Source: Marisimplicoccus sp038147335
GTDB lineage: Bacteria > Bacteroidota > Bacteroidia > Flavobacteriales > Flavobacteriaceae
Assembly (NCBI GenBank): GCA_038147335.1
Contig: JAYQTK010000006.1
Location: 248,001-312,000, forward strand
DNA length: 64,000 nucleotides
Direction: 5' to 3'
The notes under the pieces are model-generated. The model had not been told where the DNA came from and ran no database searches. It saw nothing but the letters and a program-made list of their open reading frames with translations. Shown one piece after another: positions 17,634 to 25,778 of the stretch; positions within the stretch are counted from its first letter, which is position 1, and each line of letters begins with the position of its first letter. Made by a program: the position numbers and the translations under genes.

Positions 17634-18866
17634 TTAGGTGTTTATATTAATTGTTGGAACAAATCTAGTAATTGATGAAAAAGTTACAAATAGAATGATT
17701 ATTCCAATAGCAGCAAAGATTAAGTTAAGAGAAATTATATATAAAGGATCTACAATAAAAGGTATTGAGTCTACATAGTAATCATTAGGATTTAGTTTTA
17801 ATATATTATAATTATTCTGTACAAACGAAACAATTATAAATAGAATATTACCAGGAATAATTCCTTTAAGAAGAATATCAATACCCTGATAAACAAAGAC
17901 TTTTCCTAATAATTTATTATCAGCACCCATAGAGCTCATAATACCAATCATTTTTATTCTCTCAAAGATTAGTGTAAGCATAGAGATGATAATACTTATA
18001 ATTGCCACAATTATCATAAGTATTATAACTATCAAAATATTAAAATCAAATATTGATATCCAATTAAATATATTATTGTACTTATCTTGAACAGTAACTA
18101 TAGATAGATTATTATTTAAAAACAAATCCTGGGCAGATAACTTATTTTCAATATCCATAACACTTTCTTTATCTACAATTATTAGTTCAATTGCTCCTAC
18201 ATCATTAGAATTTAATTTGTATAAATTTTGAAGAGATTCTATGCTTCCAATTATATAGCTTGAATCAAAATCGGGAAAATCAGTTTCATAAACACCATAA
18301 ACTCTATAATATCTTATATTCGGTATTTTTTGATTATCAAAAGTTTGAAAATAGAGTGTAATATTATCTCCAATACTAATATTAAGCTTTTCAAGTAATG
18401 ATTTAGATATTATGATATCGTTTAAACTATTTGGAGAATCATTTAATTTTTCTAAAATAAATTGATCAAATTTTTTAAAATTTAATTCGTCTTTAACGCC
18501 TCTGAATATAACTGTTTCTATAGAATTATCAATTGTAACTATTGATGGCTTTTCAAGAATAGAATTTATACTAATGTCAGGATATAATGTTTTTATTTCA
18601 CCTATTATATCTTCTGATTCTTGAATTATTTCTGATGCAATTCCTCTATTATTATTTTCATAACTAGATATTGATATATCAGAACTGATATTAAATAATT
18701 TTTCTTTAATTGAGACTTGGAGACCCTTTCCAATTGAGACTGCACATAATGATACAAATATTCCAACAAAAACAGAAAAAATTGCAATTTTTATAATACG
18801 AGATGAAATATTACTTTTATCAGTATTAGTTTTTAATTTCCTGTAAATGAAAAGAGGTAGATTCAA
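17634..18866 (-). CDS. FtsX/LolC-type ABC transporter permease
   Basis: The protein has 410 residues. An N-terminal helix (about 23-45: RIIKIAIFSVFVGIFVSLCAV) is followed by a periplasmic domain of about 210 residues (MacB-like), then three C-terminal helices (about 262-290, 312-340, 375-405). This is the FtsX/LolC/LolE topology. Relatives move lipoproteins from the inner membrane; no partner ATPase lies next to it. The start is uncertain. TTG at 18866 gives MNLPLFIYRKLK, which fits the family start, while TTG at 18884 adds six residues; there is no ATG. Either way the 5' end overlaps that of namZ on the other strand. Confidence 0.8.
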   Translation of the reverse strand: MNLPLFIYRKLKTNTDKSNISSRIIKIAIFSVFVGIFVSLCAVSIGKGLQVSIKEKLFNISSDISISSYENNNRGIASEIIQESEDIIGEIKTLYPDISINSILEKPSIVTIDNSIETVIFRGVKDELNFKKFDQFILEKLNDSPNSLNDIIISKSLLEKLNISIGDNITLYFQTFDNQKIPNIRYYRVYGVYETDFPDFDSSYIIGSIESLQNLYKLNSNDVGAIELIIVDKESVMDIENKLSAQDLFLNNNLSIVTVQDKYNNIFNWISIFDFNILIVIILMIIVAIISIIISMLTLIFERIKMIGIMSSMGADNKLLGKVFVYQGIDILLKGIIPGNILFIIVSFVQNNYNILKLNPNDYYVDSIPFIVDPLYIISLNLIFAAIGIIILFVTFSSITRFVPTININT

Positions 18867-20022
18867 ATTAAATCTTTTGTTCAAAAATACACTTTTATTT
18901 ATTCTATTTTTTCAGTTAAGCAATTCTGTTTTTTCACAAGAAATAATTCAGGGTGCTGAAAGAGTTGACTACTATTTTAATAAACTAAATGATAAAAAAA
19001 TTGCTATAATAGCTAATAACACTAGCGTAATAAAAACCTCAAAAGGAAGTACTCATATTATAGATACTTTAATTGCTAGAGGCCTATCAATTAATAAAAT
19101 CTTTAGTCCAGAACATGGTTTCTTAGGAGATAAAGATGACGGAGAAAAATTTGAAAACGATTTCTATAATAACATTGAGATAATTTCTCTTTATGGTGGA
19201 AATAGAAAATTGAAAGACGAAGATATTGAAGATATTGATATCATAATTTTTGATATCCAAGATGTTGGTGTAAGATTCTATACATATTTGTCTACACTTC
19301 ACTATGCTATGCAATCAGCTGCCAGAAAAAATAAAAAGTTTATAATTATGGACAGAGCTAATCCTAACTCATTTTATATAGATGGTCCTATTTTAGATCT
19401 AAAGAACTCAAGCTTTATTGGGCTTCATCCTGTCCCTATAGTATATGGAATGACAATAGGAGAATATGGCTTAATGATAAATGGAGAAGGTTGGCTTGAA
19501 AATAATTTAAAAGTTGATCTTGAGGTTATCAAACTCAAAAACTATAATCATAAGTTAAAATATGAACCTCCAATTAGACCCTCACCTAACCTACCAAATA
19601 TTCAATCAATTTATTTGTATCCAAGTTTAGCTTTTCTAGAAAAGACAGAGGTAAGTGTTGGAAGAGGAACTACAATTCAATTTCAAATATACGGACACCC
19701 TGATTTCAAAGGTGACTTTAGCTTTACACCTCAACCTAATTTTGGAAGCCAATATCCAAAATTAAAAGGAGTCCTGTCTTATGGTGAAGATCTTAGAAAT
19801 TATAAAACTTCAAACATGATTGAACTTAAATGGCTTATAAATTCATTTACACAAATAAATGATAAAAATAATTTTTTTAGAAGTGACTTTGATAAATTAT
19901 CAGGAACTTCAAATCTAAAGAAACAAATCATTGAAGGCTTGAGTGAATCAGAAATAAGAGATTCGTGGAAAGAAGGTCTTGAAAAGTTTAAAAAAATTAG
20001 AAAGAAATATTTATTATATTGA
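18847..20022 (+). CDS. namZ: Exo-beta-N-acetylmuramidase NamZ-like (DUF1343, GH171)
   Basis: The protein has 391 residues with an N-terminal signal peptide (hydrophobic run LLFILFFQLSNSVFS, then QE). Family motifs seen are SPEHGFLGDKDDG, DIQDVGVRFYTYLSTLHYAM, MDRANPNSFYIDGP and the late VSVGRGTTIQFQIYGHP. DUF1343 proteins such as NamZ release terminal N-acetylmuramic acid from peptidoglycan fragments, so a role in wall turnover or recycling is inferred. The start ATG lies inside the 5' end of the divergent permease gene, so the two promoters must lie within each other's coding sequence or very close to it. Confidence 0.82.
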   Translation: MKRGRFKLNLLFKNTLLFILFFQLSNSVFSQEIIQGAERVDYYFNKLNDKKIAIIANNTSVIKTSKGSTHIIDTLIARGLSINKIFSPEHGFLGDKDDGEKFENDFYNNIEIISLYGGNRKLKDEDIEDIDIIIFDIQDVGVRFYTYLSTLHYAMQSAARKNKKFIIMDRANPNSFYIDGPILDLKNSSFIGLHPVPIVYGMTIGEYGLMINGEGWLENNLKVDLEVIKLKNYNHKLKYEPPIRPSPNLPNIQSIYLYPSLAFLEKTEVSVGRGTTIQFQIYGHPDFKGDFSFTPQPNFGSQYPKLKGVLSYGEDLRNYKTSNMIELKWLINSFTQINDKNNFFRSDFDKLSGTSNLKKQIIEGLSESEIRDSWKEGLEKFKKIRKKYLLY

Positions 20023-20029
20023 AACAGTT

Positions 20030-20458
20030 ATGTCAAAACTATCACCTTTTCATTTAGCAATTCCAGTAAAGAATCTTTCTGAATCCAAAAATTTTTATAA
20101 AAATATTCTTGGTTGTAAACCAGGCAGAGAGTCTGAAGAATGGGCAGACTATGACTTTTTTGGTCATCAATTAGTCATTCATGTTGATCCAAATCATGAA
20201 GGAAAAAAACACCATAATGAAGTGGATGGGAAATCGGTACCAATACCTCATTTTGGAGTTGTTATACCTTGGGATGATTTTGATAATTTTGCTAAATCAT
20301 TGTCTGATAATAATATTGATTTTGTTATCGAACCTTATGTCAGATTTGAAGGTCTTCCAGGTGAACAAAAGACAATGTTTTTTTATGACAATTCTGGTAA
20401 TGCACTTGAATTTAAATCATTTAAAGATATGGAAATGCTCTTCTCAACTAAACTTTAA
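20030..20458 (+). CDS. VOC family protein (glyoxalase / dioxygenase fold)
   Basis: The protein has 142 residues from the ATG at 20030, seven bases after the namZ stop; a longer reading from TTG at 19979 overlaps namZ and is rejected. It has the paired beta-alpha-beta-beta-beta pattern: FHLAIPVKNLSESKNFYKNILG at the start, and IPHFGVVIPWDDF and FFYDNSGNALEFKSF in the second half. The His near residue 5 and the Glu in NALEFK are typical metal ligands. I recall similar proteins annotated as extradiol-dioxygenase- or glyoxalase-like, but no substrate can be named. Confidence 0.85.
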   Translation: MSKLSPFHLAIPVKNLSESKNFYKNILGCKPGRESEEWADYDFFGHQLVIHVDPNHEGKKHHNEVDGKSVPIPHFGVVIPWDDFDNFAKSLSDNNIDFVIEPYVRFEGLPGEQKTMFFYDNSGNALEFKSFKDMEMLFSTKL

Positions 20459-20460
20459 AT

Positions 20461-21330
20461 ATGCTTAAACTTGGTTCTAAAATATTTGATTTTATTTTTT
20501 CTGAGGAGAACAGAAAAAAGATAGAAGGATTTACAATATGGACTGCTACTATTGGATTTATTTTCCATCTTTCATTAGTTCTACTCAATAATAATTCAAT
20601 TATTAATATAGGTAATGAAAGCCTATTATTAACTAATCCTATTTCAGCAATCTATACTCCTTTCTCAATAATTCTTTATTATGAAATATTCTTATTAATT
20701 TTTTATTTACCAAGATCATTTACAACCTCTATTTTAAAACAGTTTGAAATCATTTCACTAATTATAATAAGAAGAATTTTTTATGATATTCCAAAGCTTG
20801 ATCTTAACGCAGAAAGCTGGTTAGGAAATCCTGATAATCTTCAAATTACCTATGATCTTTTATGTATTTTGATTCTGTTTTTTTTAATTTATTTATTTAA
20901 TCTAGTTAAATCTAGAATTGAAACTAAAAAAAGCAGTAAAAGTATAGTAAGATTTATTGATTCAAAGAAGATAATAAGCATAGTTCTTATTCCTGTTATG
21001 CTTGTATTATTCGTTTTAGGTATATATAATTGGTATTCTATTGGAATGAGCTCAAATTTTGCAAGCTCTTTCTATTATGTAAATGAAGTTTTTTACACAA
21101 CTTTTTTCTCAATACTTATTATTGCAGATGTTTTTATTCTTCTATTATCTTTTCTTTATACAGAAAGGTATAGTCAAATAATGAGAAATACTGGTTTTAT
21201 TATTTGTACTATTTTAATAAGACTTTCATTTTCCTCAACAGGATTAACAAATCTTCTTCTGATTGTATCTAGTGTAATTTTTGGACTACTAATATTAAAA
21301 ATTTATAGTCTAATGAATAAGATTGAGTAA
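20461..21330 (+). CDS. Conserved multi-pass membrane protein of unknown function
   Basis: The protein has 289 residues with seven or eight predicted membrane helices, at about 22-45, 60-84, 90-106, 127-148, 168-190, 203-228, 238-253 and 256-277. Polar residues stand out in the helix-adjacent segments IIIRRIFYDIPKLDLN and EVFYTTFFSILIIADVF. I recognise no named domain, though it gives a faint impression of a conserved Bacteroidota protein. It follows the VOC gene by two bases and converges with folD with no gap. Confidence 0.6.
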   Translation: MLKLGSKIFDFIFSEENRKKIEGFTIWTATIGFIFHLSLVLLNNNSIINIGNESLLLTNPISAIYTPFSIILYYEIFLLIFYLPRSFTTSILKQFEIISLIIIRRIFYDIPKLDLNAESWLGNPDNLQITYDLLCILILFFLIYLFNLVKSRIETKKSSKSIVRFIDSKKIISIVLIPVMLVLFVLGIYNWYSIGMSSNFASSFYYVNEVFYTTFFSILIIADVFILLLSFLYTERYSQIMRNTGFIICTILIRLSFSSTGLTNLLLIVSSVIFGLLILKIYSLMNKIE

Positions 21331-22206
21331 TCAGTCTTTAAGCTCGCAAGCTTTTAGTGTATTTTTTAGTAACATTGAAATTGTCATAGGTCCAACTCCT
21401 CCGGGCACTGGTGTTATCATTACATCTCTTTGACTGAAATCTTCAAAGTCAACATCACCCACAATTTTATAACCTTTTGAAGAAGTTTCATCAACAACTC
21501 TTGAAATTCCAACGTCAATTATAATTGAGTTATCACTAACCATTTTAGATTTTAAAAACTTTGGAATACCAATTGCAGATATAATTAGATCTGAATTAAT
21601 ACACAGTGTCTCTAATTCTTTAGATCTACTATGGGCAACAGTTACTGTTGCATTTGCAAAGGATTGGTTTTGACTAAGAAGAATACTAATCGGACGACCA
21701 ACTATTTGACTTCTACCTATTACAAGACATCGTTTGCCTGATAAGTCAATCTTATATCTTTTTATTAATTCAACAATACCAGCTGGAGTAGCAGGTATAA
21801 AAGTATCAATTCCTAAAGTCATTTTACCATAATTAAAAGGATGGAATCCATCAACATCCTTCTCTGGAGATACTTGGGTTAATATCTTCTCTTGGTCAAT
21901 ATTTGAAGGCAAAGGAAGCTGAACAATAAATCCATCAATTTCTTTATTTTCATTGATCTTAGTAATTTCATTTAACAACTCATCCTCAGTAATATTATCA
22001 TTGAATTTGAATAAAGATGAATTAAATCCAACTCTTTCACATGCCTTAATCTTACTATTAACATATGTTTGACTTGGGCCATCATCCCCAACAAGAACTG
22101 CAGCTAAGTGTGGAACTTTTTTTCTATTATTTACTCTATCCTCTACATGATTTTTAATTTCATCTAGAACATCATTAGAAATCTTCTTACCATCAATTAT
22201 TTTCAT
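21331..22206 (-). CDS. folD: Bifunctional methylenetetrahydrofolate dehydrogenase / cyclohydrolase
   Basis: The enzyme interconverts methylene-, methenyl- and 10-formyl-tetrahydrofolate, supplying one-carbon units for purine and fMet synthesis. It has 291 residues. The catalytic Tyr and Lys are in SQTYVNSKIKAC, followed by GFIVQLPLPSNID, the NADP-binding GRSQIVGRPISILL and the C-terminal signature DVMITPVPGGVGPMT. The length is normal. A TATATTTG promoter element lies 14 bases upstream of the ATG, so it can be transcribed separately from blh. Confidence 0.97.
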   Translation of the reverse strand: MKIIDGKKISNDVLDEIKNHVEDRVNNRKKVPHLAAVLVGDDGPSQTYVNSKIKACERVGFNSSLFKFNDNITEDELLNEITKINENKEIDGFIVQLPLPSNIDQEKILTQVSPEKDVDGFHPFNYGKMTLGIDTFIPATPAGIVELIKRYKIDLSGKRCLVIGRSQIVGRPISILLSQNQSFANATVTVAHSRSKELETLCINSDLIISAIGIPKFLKSKMVSDNSIIIDVGISRVVDETSSKGYKIVGDVDFEDFSQRDVMITPVPGGVGPMTISMLLKNTLKACELKD

Positions 22207-22219
22207 AGAAATTTTTTTT

Positions 22220-22227
22220 CAAATATA
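22220..22227 (-). promoter_or_regulatory. Putative folD promoter -7 element (TATATTTG)
   Basis: The minus strand reads TATATTTG in the 38-base gap between the blh stop and the folD start, matching the Bacteroidota TAnnTTTG element. Confidence 0.4.
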
Positions 22228-22244
22228 CATATTGCACAGACTAT

Positions 22245-23129
22245 TTATTTCATGCTTCTATACATTTTTTCAATTACTATAACATGTGGAAAAGTAATTG
22301 CTGCCAGAAAGGTAAAAATAATAGGAAGAAGATCGCTATTATCAATTTCAGTGTAGTTATAGAACAAGATTAAAAAGATAATAGCCAGAATAAAATAAGG
22401 CATAGAATTTAATAAATATCTCTTTAAACTATTGTTGTCATTACTTCCATAAATATACTTTACCTGGTCCTTTATTGACAGTATACTATGAAAAAAGATA
22501 AAATAAACTGAGAAGCATAAAATTAATGTTGAACTTAATGATAGAAAATAAAAAAGAACAAAAAACAAAATCTCACTAAAAATAAAAGATGTCAGATATT
22601 TATTAATTACTAAAGTGGATATATATACAATTGAAGCTATAATTAAAATTATATTCAAGGAACTAGAATTCAAAAAGTTAATTTTAAATGATAAAAAAAC
22701 ATTATTTACAGTATTAATATTATTCATAAAAATTATTGTAAATAGTATAATTCCATGAGATACAATAGATATAAACCTGTAATAGTTTTTTAAACTTCTA
22801 GTTATTGGTATGGCTTCCAAATGTTGCTCACCAAAATGATAAATAGATACAATAATAAACGCAATTAAGGCAAATGAAGGGAAAAGATAAAAGAAGATAA
22901 ATCCAAGAAAAACAACACCTATATATATAAAAAAGGGTCTAAATTGACTATAATTAGATGTAAATTTTGAATTTTTTTTAATTATTAACAAGTCATTTGC
23001 TCCGTGAATTAGTCCAACAGATAAAACAAGTGCAAATCCTATCATATCCTGGTAATTTGCTGATAATAAATAGCTTAATGTTAAAAAAATTGTAAAAATA
23101 GCTATTCTGAATATGATAATTTTTGTCAC
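22245..23129 (-). CDS. blh: Brp/Blh family beta-carotene 15,15'-dioxygenase
   Basis: This membrane enzyme splits beta-carotene into two retinal molecules, the chromophore of the neighbouring rhodopsin. It has 294 residues, mostly hydrophobic, with about eight helices. Conserved His-containing motifs match the family: GLIHGANDLL (H42), YHFGEQHL (H98, H103), FIFFHSILSIKDQ (H214) and TFPHVIVIEKMY (H282); several of these are expected iron ligands. It is divergent from the proteorhodopsin gene across a 109-base AT-rich gap, and carotenoid synthesis genes (crt) are not in the window. The pairing strongly supports function. Confidence 0.92.
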   Translation of the reverse strand: MTKIIIFRIAIFTIFLTLSYLLSANYQDMIGFALVLSVGLIHGANDLLIIKKNSKFTSNYSQFRPFFIYIGVVFLGFIFFYLFPSFALIAFIIVSIYHFGEQHLEAIPITRSLKNYYRFISIVSHGIILFTIIFMNNINTVNNVFLSFKINFLNSSSLNIILIIASIVYISTLVINKYLTSFIFSEILFFVLFYFLSLSSTLILCFSVYFIFFHSILSIKDQVKYIYGSNDNNSLKRYLLNSMPYFILAIIFLILFYNYTEIDNSDLLPIIFTFLAAITFPHVIVIEKMYRSMK

Positions 23130-23238
23130 AATTCATTAAATATTTGATAAAAAAAGATATGATTTTTTTTTAAATTATCTTTTTTAACTCCATTATTTTA
23201 TTTAATTTACTTTTCTATAAACAATAATTAATTTAATT

Positions 23239-23955
23239 ATGGAAAATTTATTAAGTATTTTACCGGTTTTAGCTACTGATTTAAGCTTGACTGATTTCAC
23301 TTTTTGGATTGGGTTTGCAGCAATGTTTGCATCTACTCTTTTCTTTTTCTCTGCTATGAATTTAGTAGCTGATAAGTGGAAAACTTCAATGTTAGTTTCA
23401 GCGCTTATTACTGGTATTGCAGCTCTTCACTATTACTATATGAGAAATGCTGCTATGGAAGGTGATATAACTACTGCTTACAGGTATGTAGATTGGATCC
23501 TAACTGTACCACTTATGTGTGTAGAGTTTTATCTAATTTTAAAGCCATCAGGTGCTACTAAAAGCATGTTGTGGAAGTTAATCGGTCTTTCAGTTGTTAT
23601 GCTTGTTACTGGATATTTCGGTGAAGCAGGCATAGGTCCTCTTGACGCTCAATTATGGGGTCTAGTTTCAGGTATAGCATATTTTGCTATTGTTGCTGAA
23701 ATCTTTGTAGGAGGCGCAGCAAAACTAGCTAAATCAGCTGGTGGAAATGTTGAGAGTGCGCATAAAATGCTATGTAAATTCGTACTTATAGGTTGGGCTA
23801 TTTATCCAATTGGATATATGGCAGGAACTGACGGATGGTATAGTGGAATCTTTAGTGGCCTTGCAGGTCAAATGGATGTTATATACAACGTTGGTGATGC
23901 AATTAACAAAATCGGTTTCGGTCTTGTTGTTTACAACCTTGCTGTATCTAAGTAA
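23239..23955 (+). CDS. Proteorhodopsin, green-absorbing proton pump type
   Basis: This is a light-driven outward proton pump with seven helices and 238 residues. Aligning by eye to the classic marine proteorhodopsin, H64 corresponds to H75, D85 (YRYVDW) to the proton acceptor D97, T89 to T101, E96 to the donor E108, and K224 (DAINKIGF) to the retinal-binding K231. The DTE pattern marks a proton pump rather than a sodium (NDQ) or chloride (NTQ) pump. Position 105 is Met93, the residue usual in green-tuned flavobacterial pumps; blue-tuned forms have Gln. Signal-like hydrophobic residues (LLSILPVLATDLS) precede helix A. It is followed by a strong terminator. Confidence 0.97.
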   Translation: MENLLSILPVLATDLSLTDFTFWIGFAAMFASTLFFFSAMNLVADKWKTSMLVSALITGIAALHYYYMRNAAMEGDITTAYRYVDWILTVPLMCVEFYLILKPSGATKSMLWKLIGLSVVMLVTGYFGEAGIGPLDAQLWGLVSGIAYFAIVAEIFVGGAAKLAKSAGGNVESAHKMLCKFVLIGWAIYPIGYMAGTDGWYSGIFSGLAGQMDVIYNVGDAINKIGFGLVVYNLAVSK

Positions 23956-23973
23956 TTTACACTCAGATAAAAT

Positions 23974-24001
23974 AAAAGTCACCTTCGGGTGACTTTTTTT
24001 T
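23974..24001 (+). terminator. Rho-independent terminator shared by proteorhodopsin and argS
   Basis: AAAAGTCACC, loop TTCG, GGTGACTTTT is a perfect 10-bp stem on a UUCG tetraloop, followed by a T-run. In the minus direction it is followed by TTTTATTTTA, so it can end transcription of the convergent argS as well; the argS stop codon overlaps its 3' edge. Confidence 0.9.
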
Positions 24002-25773
24002 TACATTTTATTTGGTAGATCTATTCCTAAAAGCTCAGAACACAACTTAATTACATCTCTTGTTTTAAGAGATATCAAAAGCCTAACAGATGTTGATTCT
24101 TTTGATTCAGAATTTAAAATATTAAAATTTTGATATAAAGAATTGTAGCTTTTAACTAAATCATATAAATAGTTTGCTATTAGCGCAGGAGAAAGCTCTT
24201 TGTACGAATTTTTAATTACTACAGGTAAATCATATATTATCTTCAAAATTTCTTTTTCTTTATCATTAAGAGAGTATCCCTTATCAATAGAAATTTCATT
24301 ATTATACTTTTTTATAATTGACTGGATTCTAACAAATGCATACTGAATAAAAGGACCAGTATTTCCGTTAAGATCAATTGATTCTTCTGGATTAAATAGA
24401 ATGTTTTTCTTAGGGTCAACTTTAAGTATATAGTATTTTAGAGCACCAAGAGCAATGCTTTTATAATCTTCATAATCTAGTGCTTCATTTTTTGATTTAA
24501 ATTTATCAAGGTTCTCGGTAGTTTCTTTTACATTATCAATTAATTCAAATATTAAATCATCAGCATCAACTACAGTTCCTTCTCTGCTTTTCATTTTACC
24601 AGACGGAAGGTCAACCATTCCATAGCTTAAATGAGAAAGATAACTAGCCCAATCATAACCAAGTCTTTTTAAAATTTTAAATAATACGTTAAAGTGATAG
24701 TCTTGTTCATTTCCTACAGTATAAATCATTCCTTTAACATTTTCATTATCAGAAATTCTCTGAACTGCTGTACCAAGATCTTGAGTCATATAAACAGACG
24801 TTCCATCTGATCTTAACAATAATTTTTCATCAAGACCCTCGTCATCAAGATTTATCCATATTGATGAATCTTCTTTTGTATAAAATACATTTTTACTAAG
24901 TCCTTCTTTAATTATATCCTTTCCTAATAAATAAGTCTGACTTTCATAATAATTTTTATCAAAAGAAACTCCTAATAACTTATATGTACTTTCAAATCCT
25001 TCATATACCCATTGATTCATCATATTCCAAATTTTTAGTGTTTCTTCATCATTATTTTCCCAATTCATTAACTCATTTTTAGCATCTTGCATTATTTGAG
25101 TACTATCTTCAGCTTTATCTGTTTCAATACCAGACTTTAAAAGTTCATTTTTTTGTTGATTATGTATCTTATCAAAAAGTATATAATAATCTCCAACAAA
25201 TTTATCTCCTTTGATATTTTCTGATTTAGGTGTTTTACCCTCACCATATTGCTTCCATGCAATCATTGACTTACAAATATGTATCCCTCTATCATTTATG
25301 ATTTGAACTTTCTTTACATTTTTCCCATTTGCTTCGAGAATTTTTGAAATAGAATAACCCAGTAGATTATTTCTTATATGTCCTAGATGAAGAGGTTTGT
25401 TTGTATTTGGAGATGAAAATTCAACAATAAAAGTCTCATTTTGTTTTTTTGATTTTCCAAAATCAATATCATCTTTAATTGACTCGATAAAGTTTAGGTA
25501 ATATTTATCAGAGATAGTAAGATTTAAAAAACCACCAACTATATTAAAAGAAATAATATTTTCAGAACTGCTTACTAAACTTTCTCCAAGATCTTTACCA
25601 AAAGATGAAATCTGGTCTTTTTTTAGGTCTTTATAAAAAGGAAAGAGGACAATAGTTAAATCACCTTGAAAATCTTTTTTTGTATTTTGAATTTCAATTT
25701 CATTTGTTTTTAGATTAAATTTTTTTTCTAAAAAAACTGAAACTAACTTTGAAATATCTGATTTGATATCCAT
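24001..25773 (-). CDS. argS: Arginine-tRNA ligase
   Basis: This class I aminoacyl-tRNA synthetase has 590 residues. The N-terminal additional domain (1-110) for tRNA D-loop recognition is followed by the HIGH-type motif PNTNKPLHLGHIRNN and the KMSKS-like stretch GKMKSREGT. A C-terminal anticodon-binding DALR domain (about 465-590) contains GPFIQYAFVRIQSI. The length is typical. It lies 5 bases downstream of gltA and is probably co-transcribed with it. Confidence 0.97.
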   Translation of the reverse strand: MDIKSDISKLVSVFLEKKFNLKTNEIEIQNTKKDFQGDLTIVLFPFYKDLKKDQISSFGKDLGESLVSSSENIISFNIVGGFLNLTISDKYYLNFIESIKDDIDFGKSKKQNETFIVEFSSPNTNKPLHLGHIRNNLLGYSISKILEANGKNVKKVQIINDRGIHICKSMIAWKQYGEGKTPKSENIKGDKFVGDYYILFDKIHNQQKNELLKSGIETDKAEDSTQIMQDAKNELMNWENNDEETLKIWNMMNQWVYEGFESTYKLLGVSFDKNYYESQTYLLGKDIIKEGLSKNVFYTKEDSSIWINLDDEGLDEKLLLRSDGTSVYMTQDLGTAVQRISDNENVKGMIYTVGNEQDYHFNVLFKILKRLGYDWASYLSHLSYGMVDLPSGKMKSREGTVVDADDLIFELIDNVKETTENLDKFKSKNEALDYEDYKSIALGALKYYILKVDPKKNILFNPEESIDLNGNTGPFIQYAFVRIQSIIKKYNNEISIDKGYSLNDKEKEILKIIYDLPVVIKNSYKELSPALIANYLYDLVKSYNSLYQNFNILNSESKESTSVRLLISLKTRDVIKLCSELLGIDLPNKM

Positions 25774-25778
25774 TGAAT

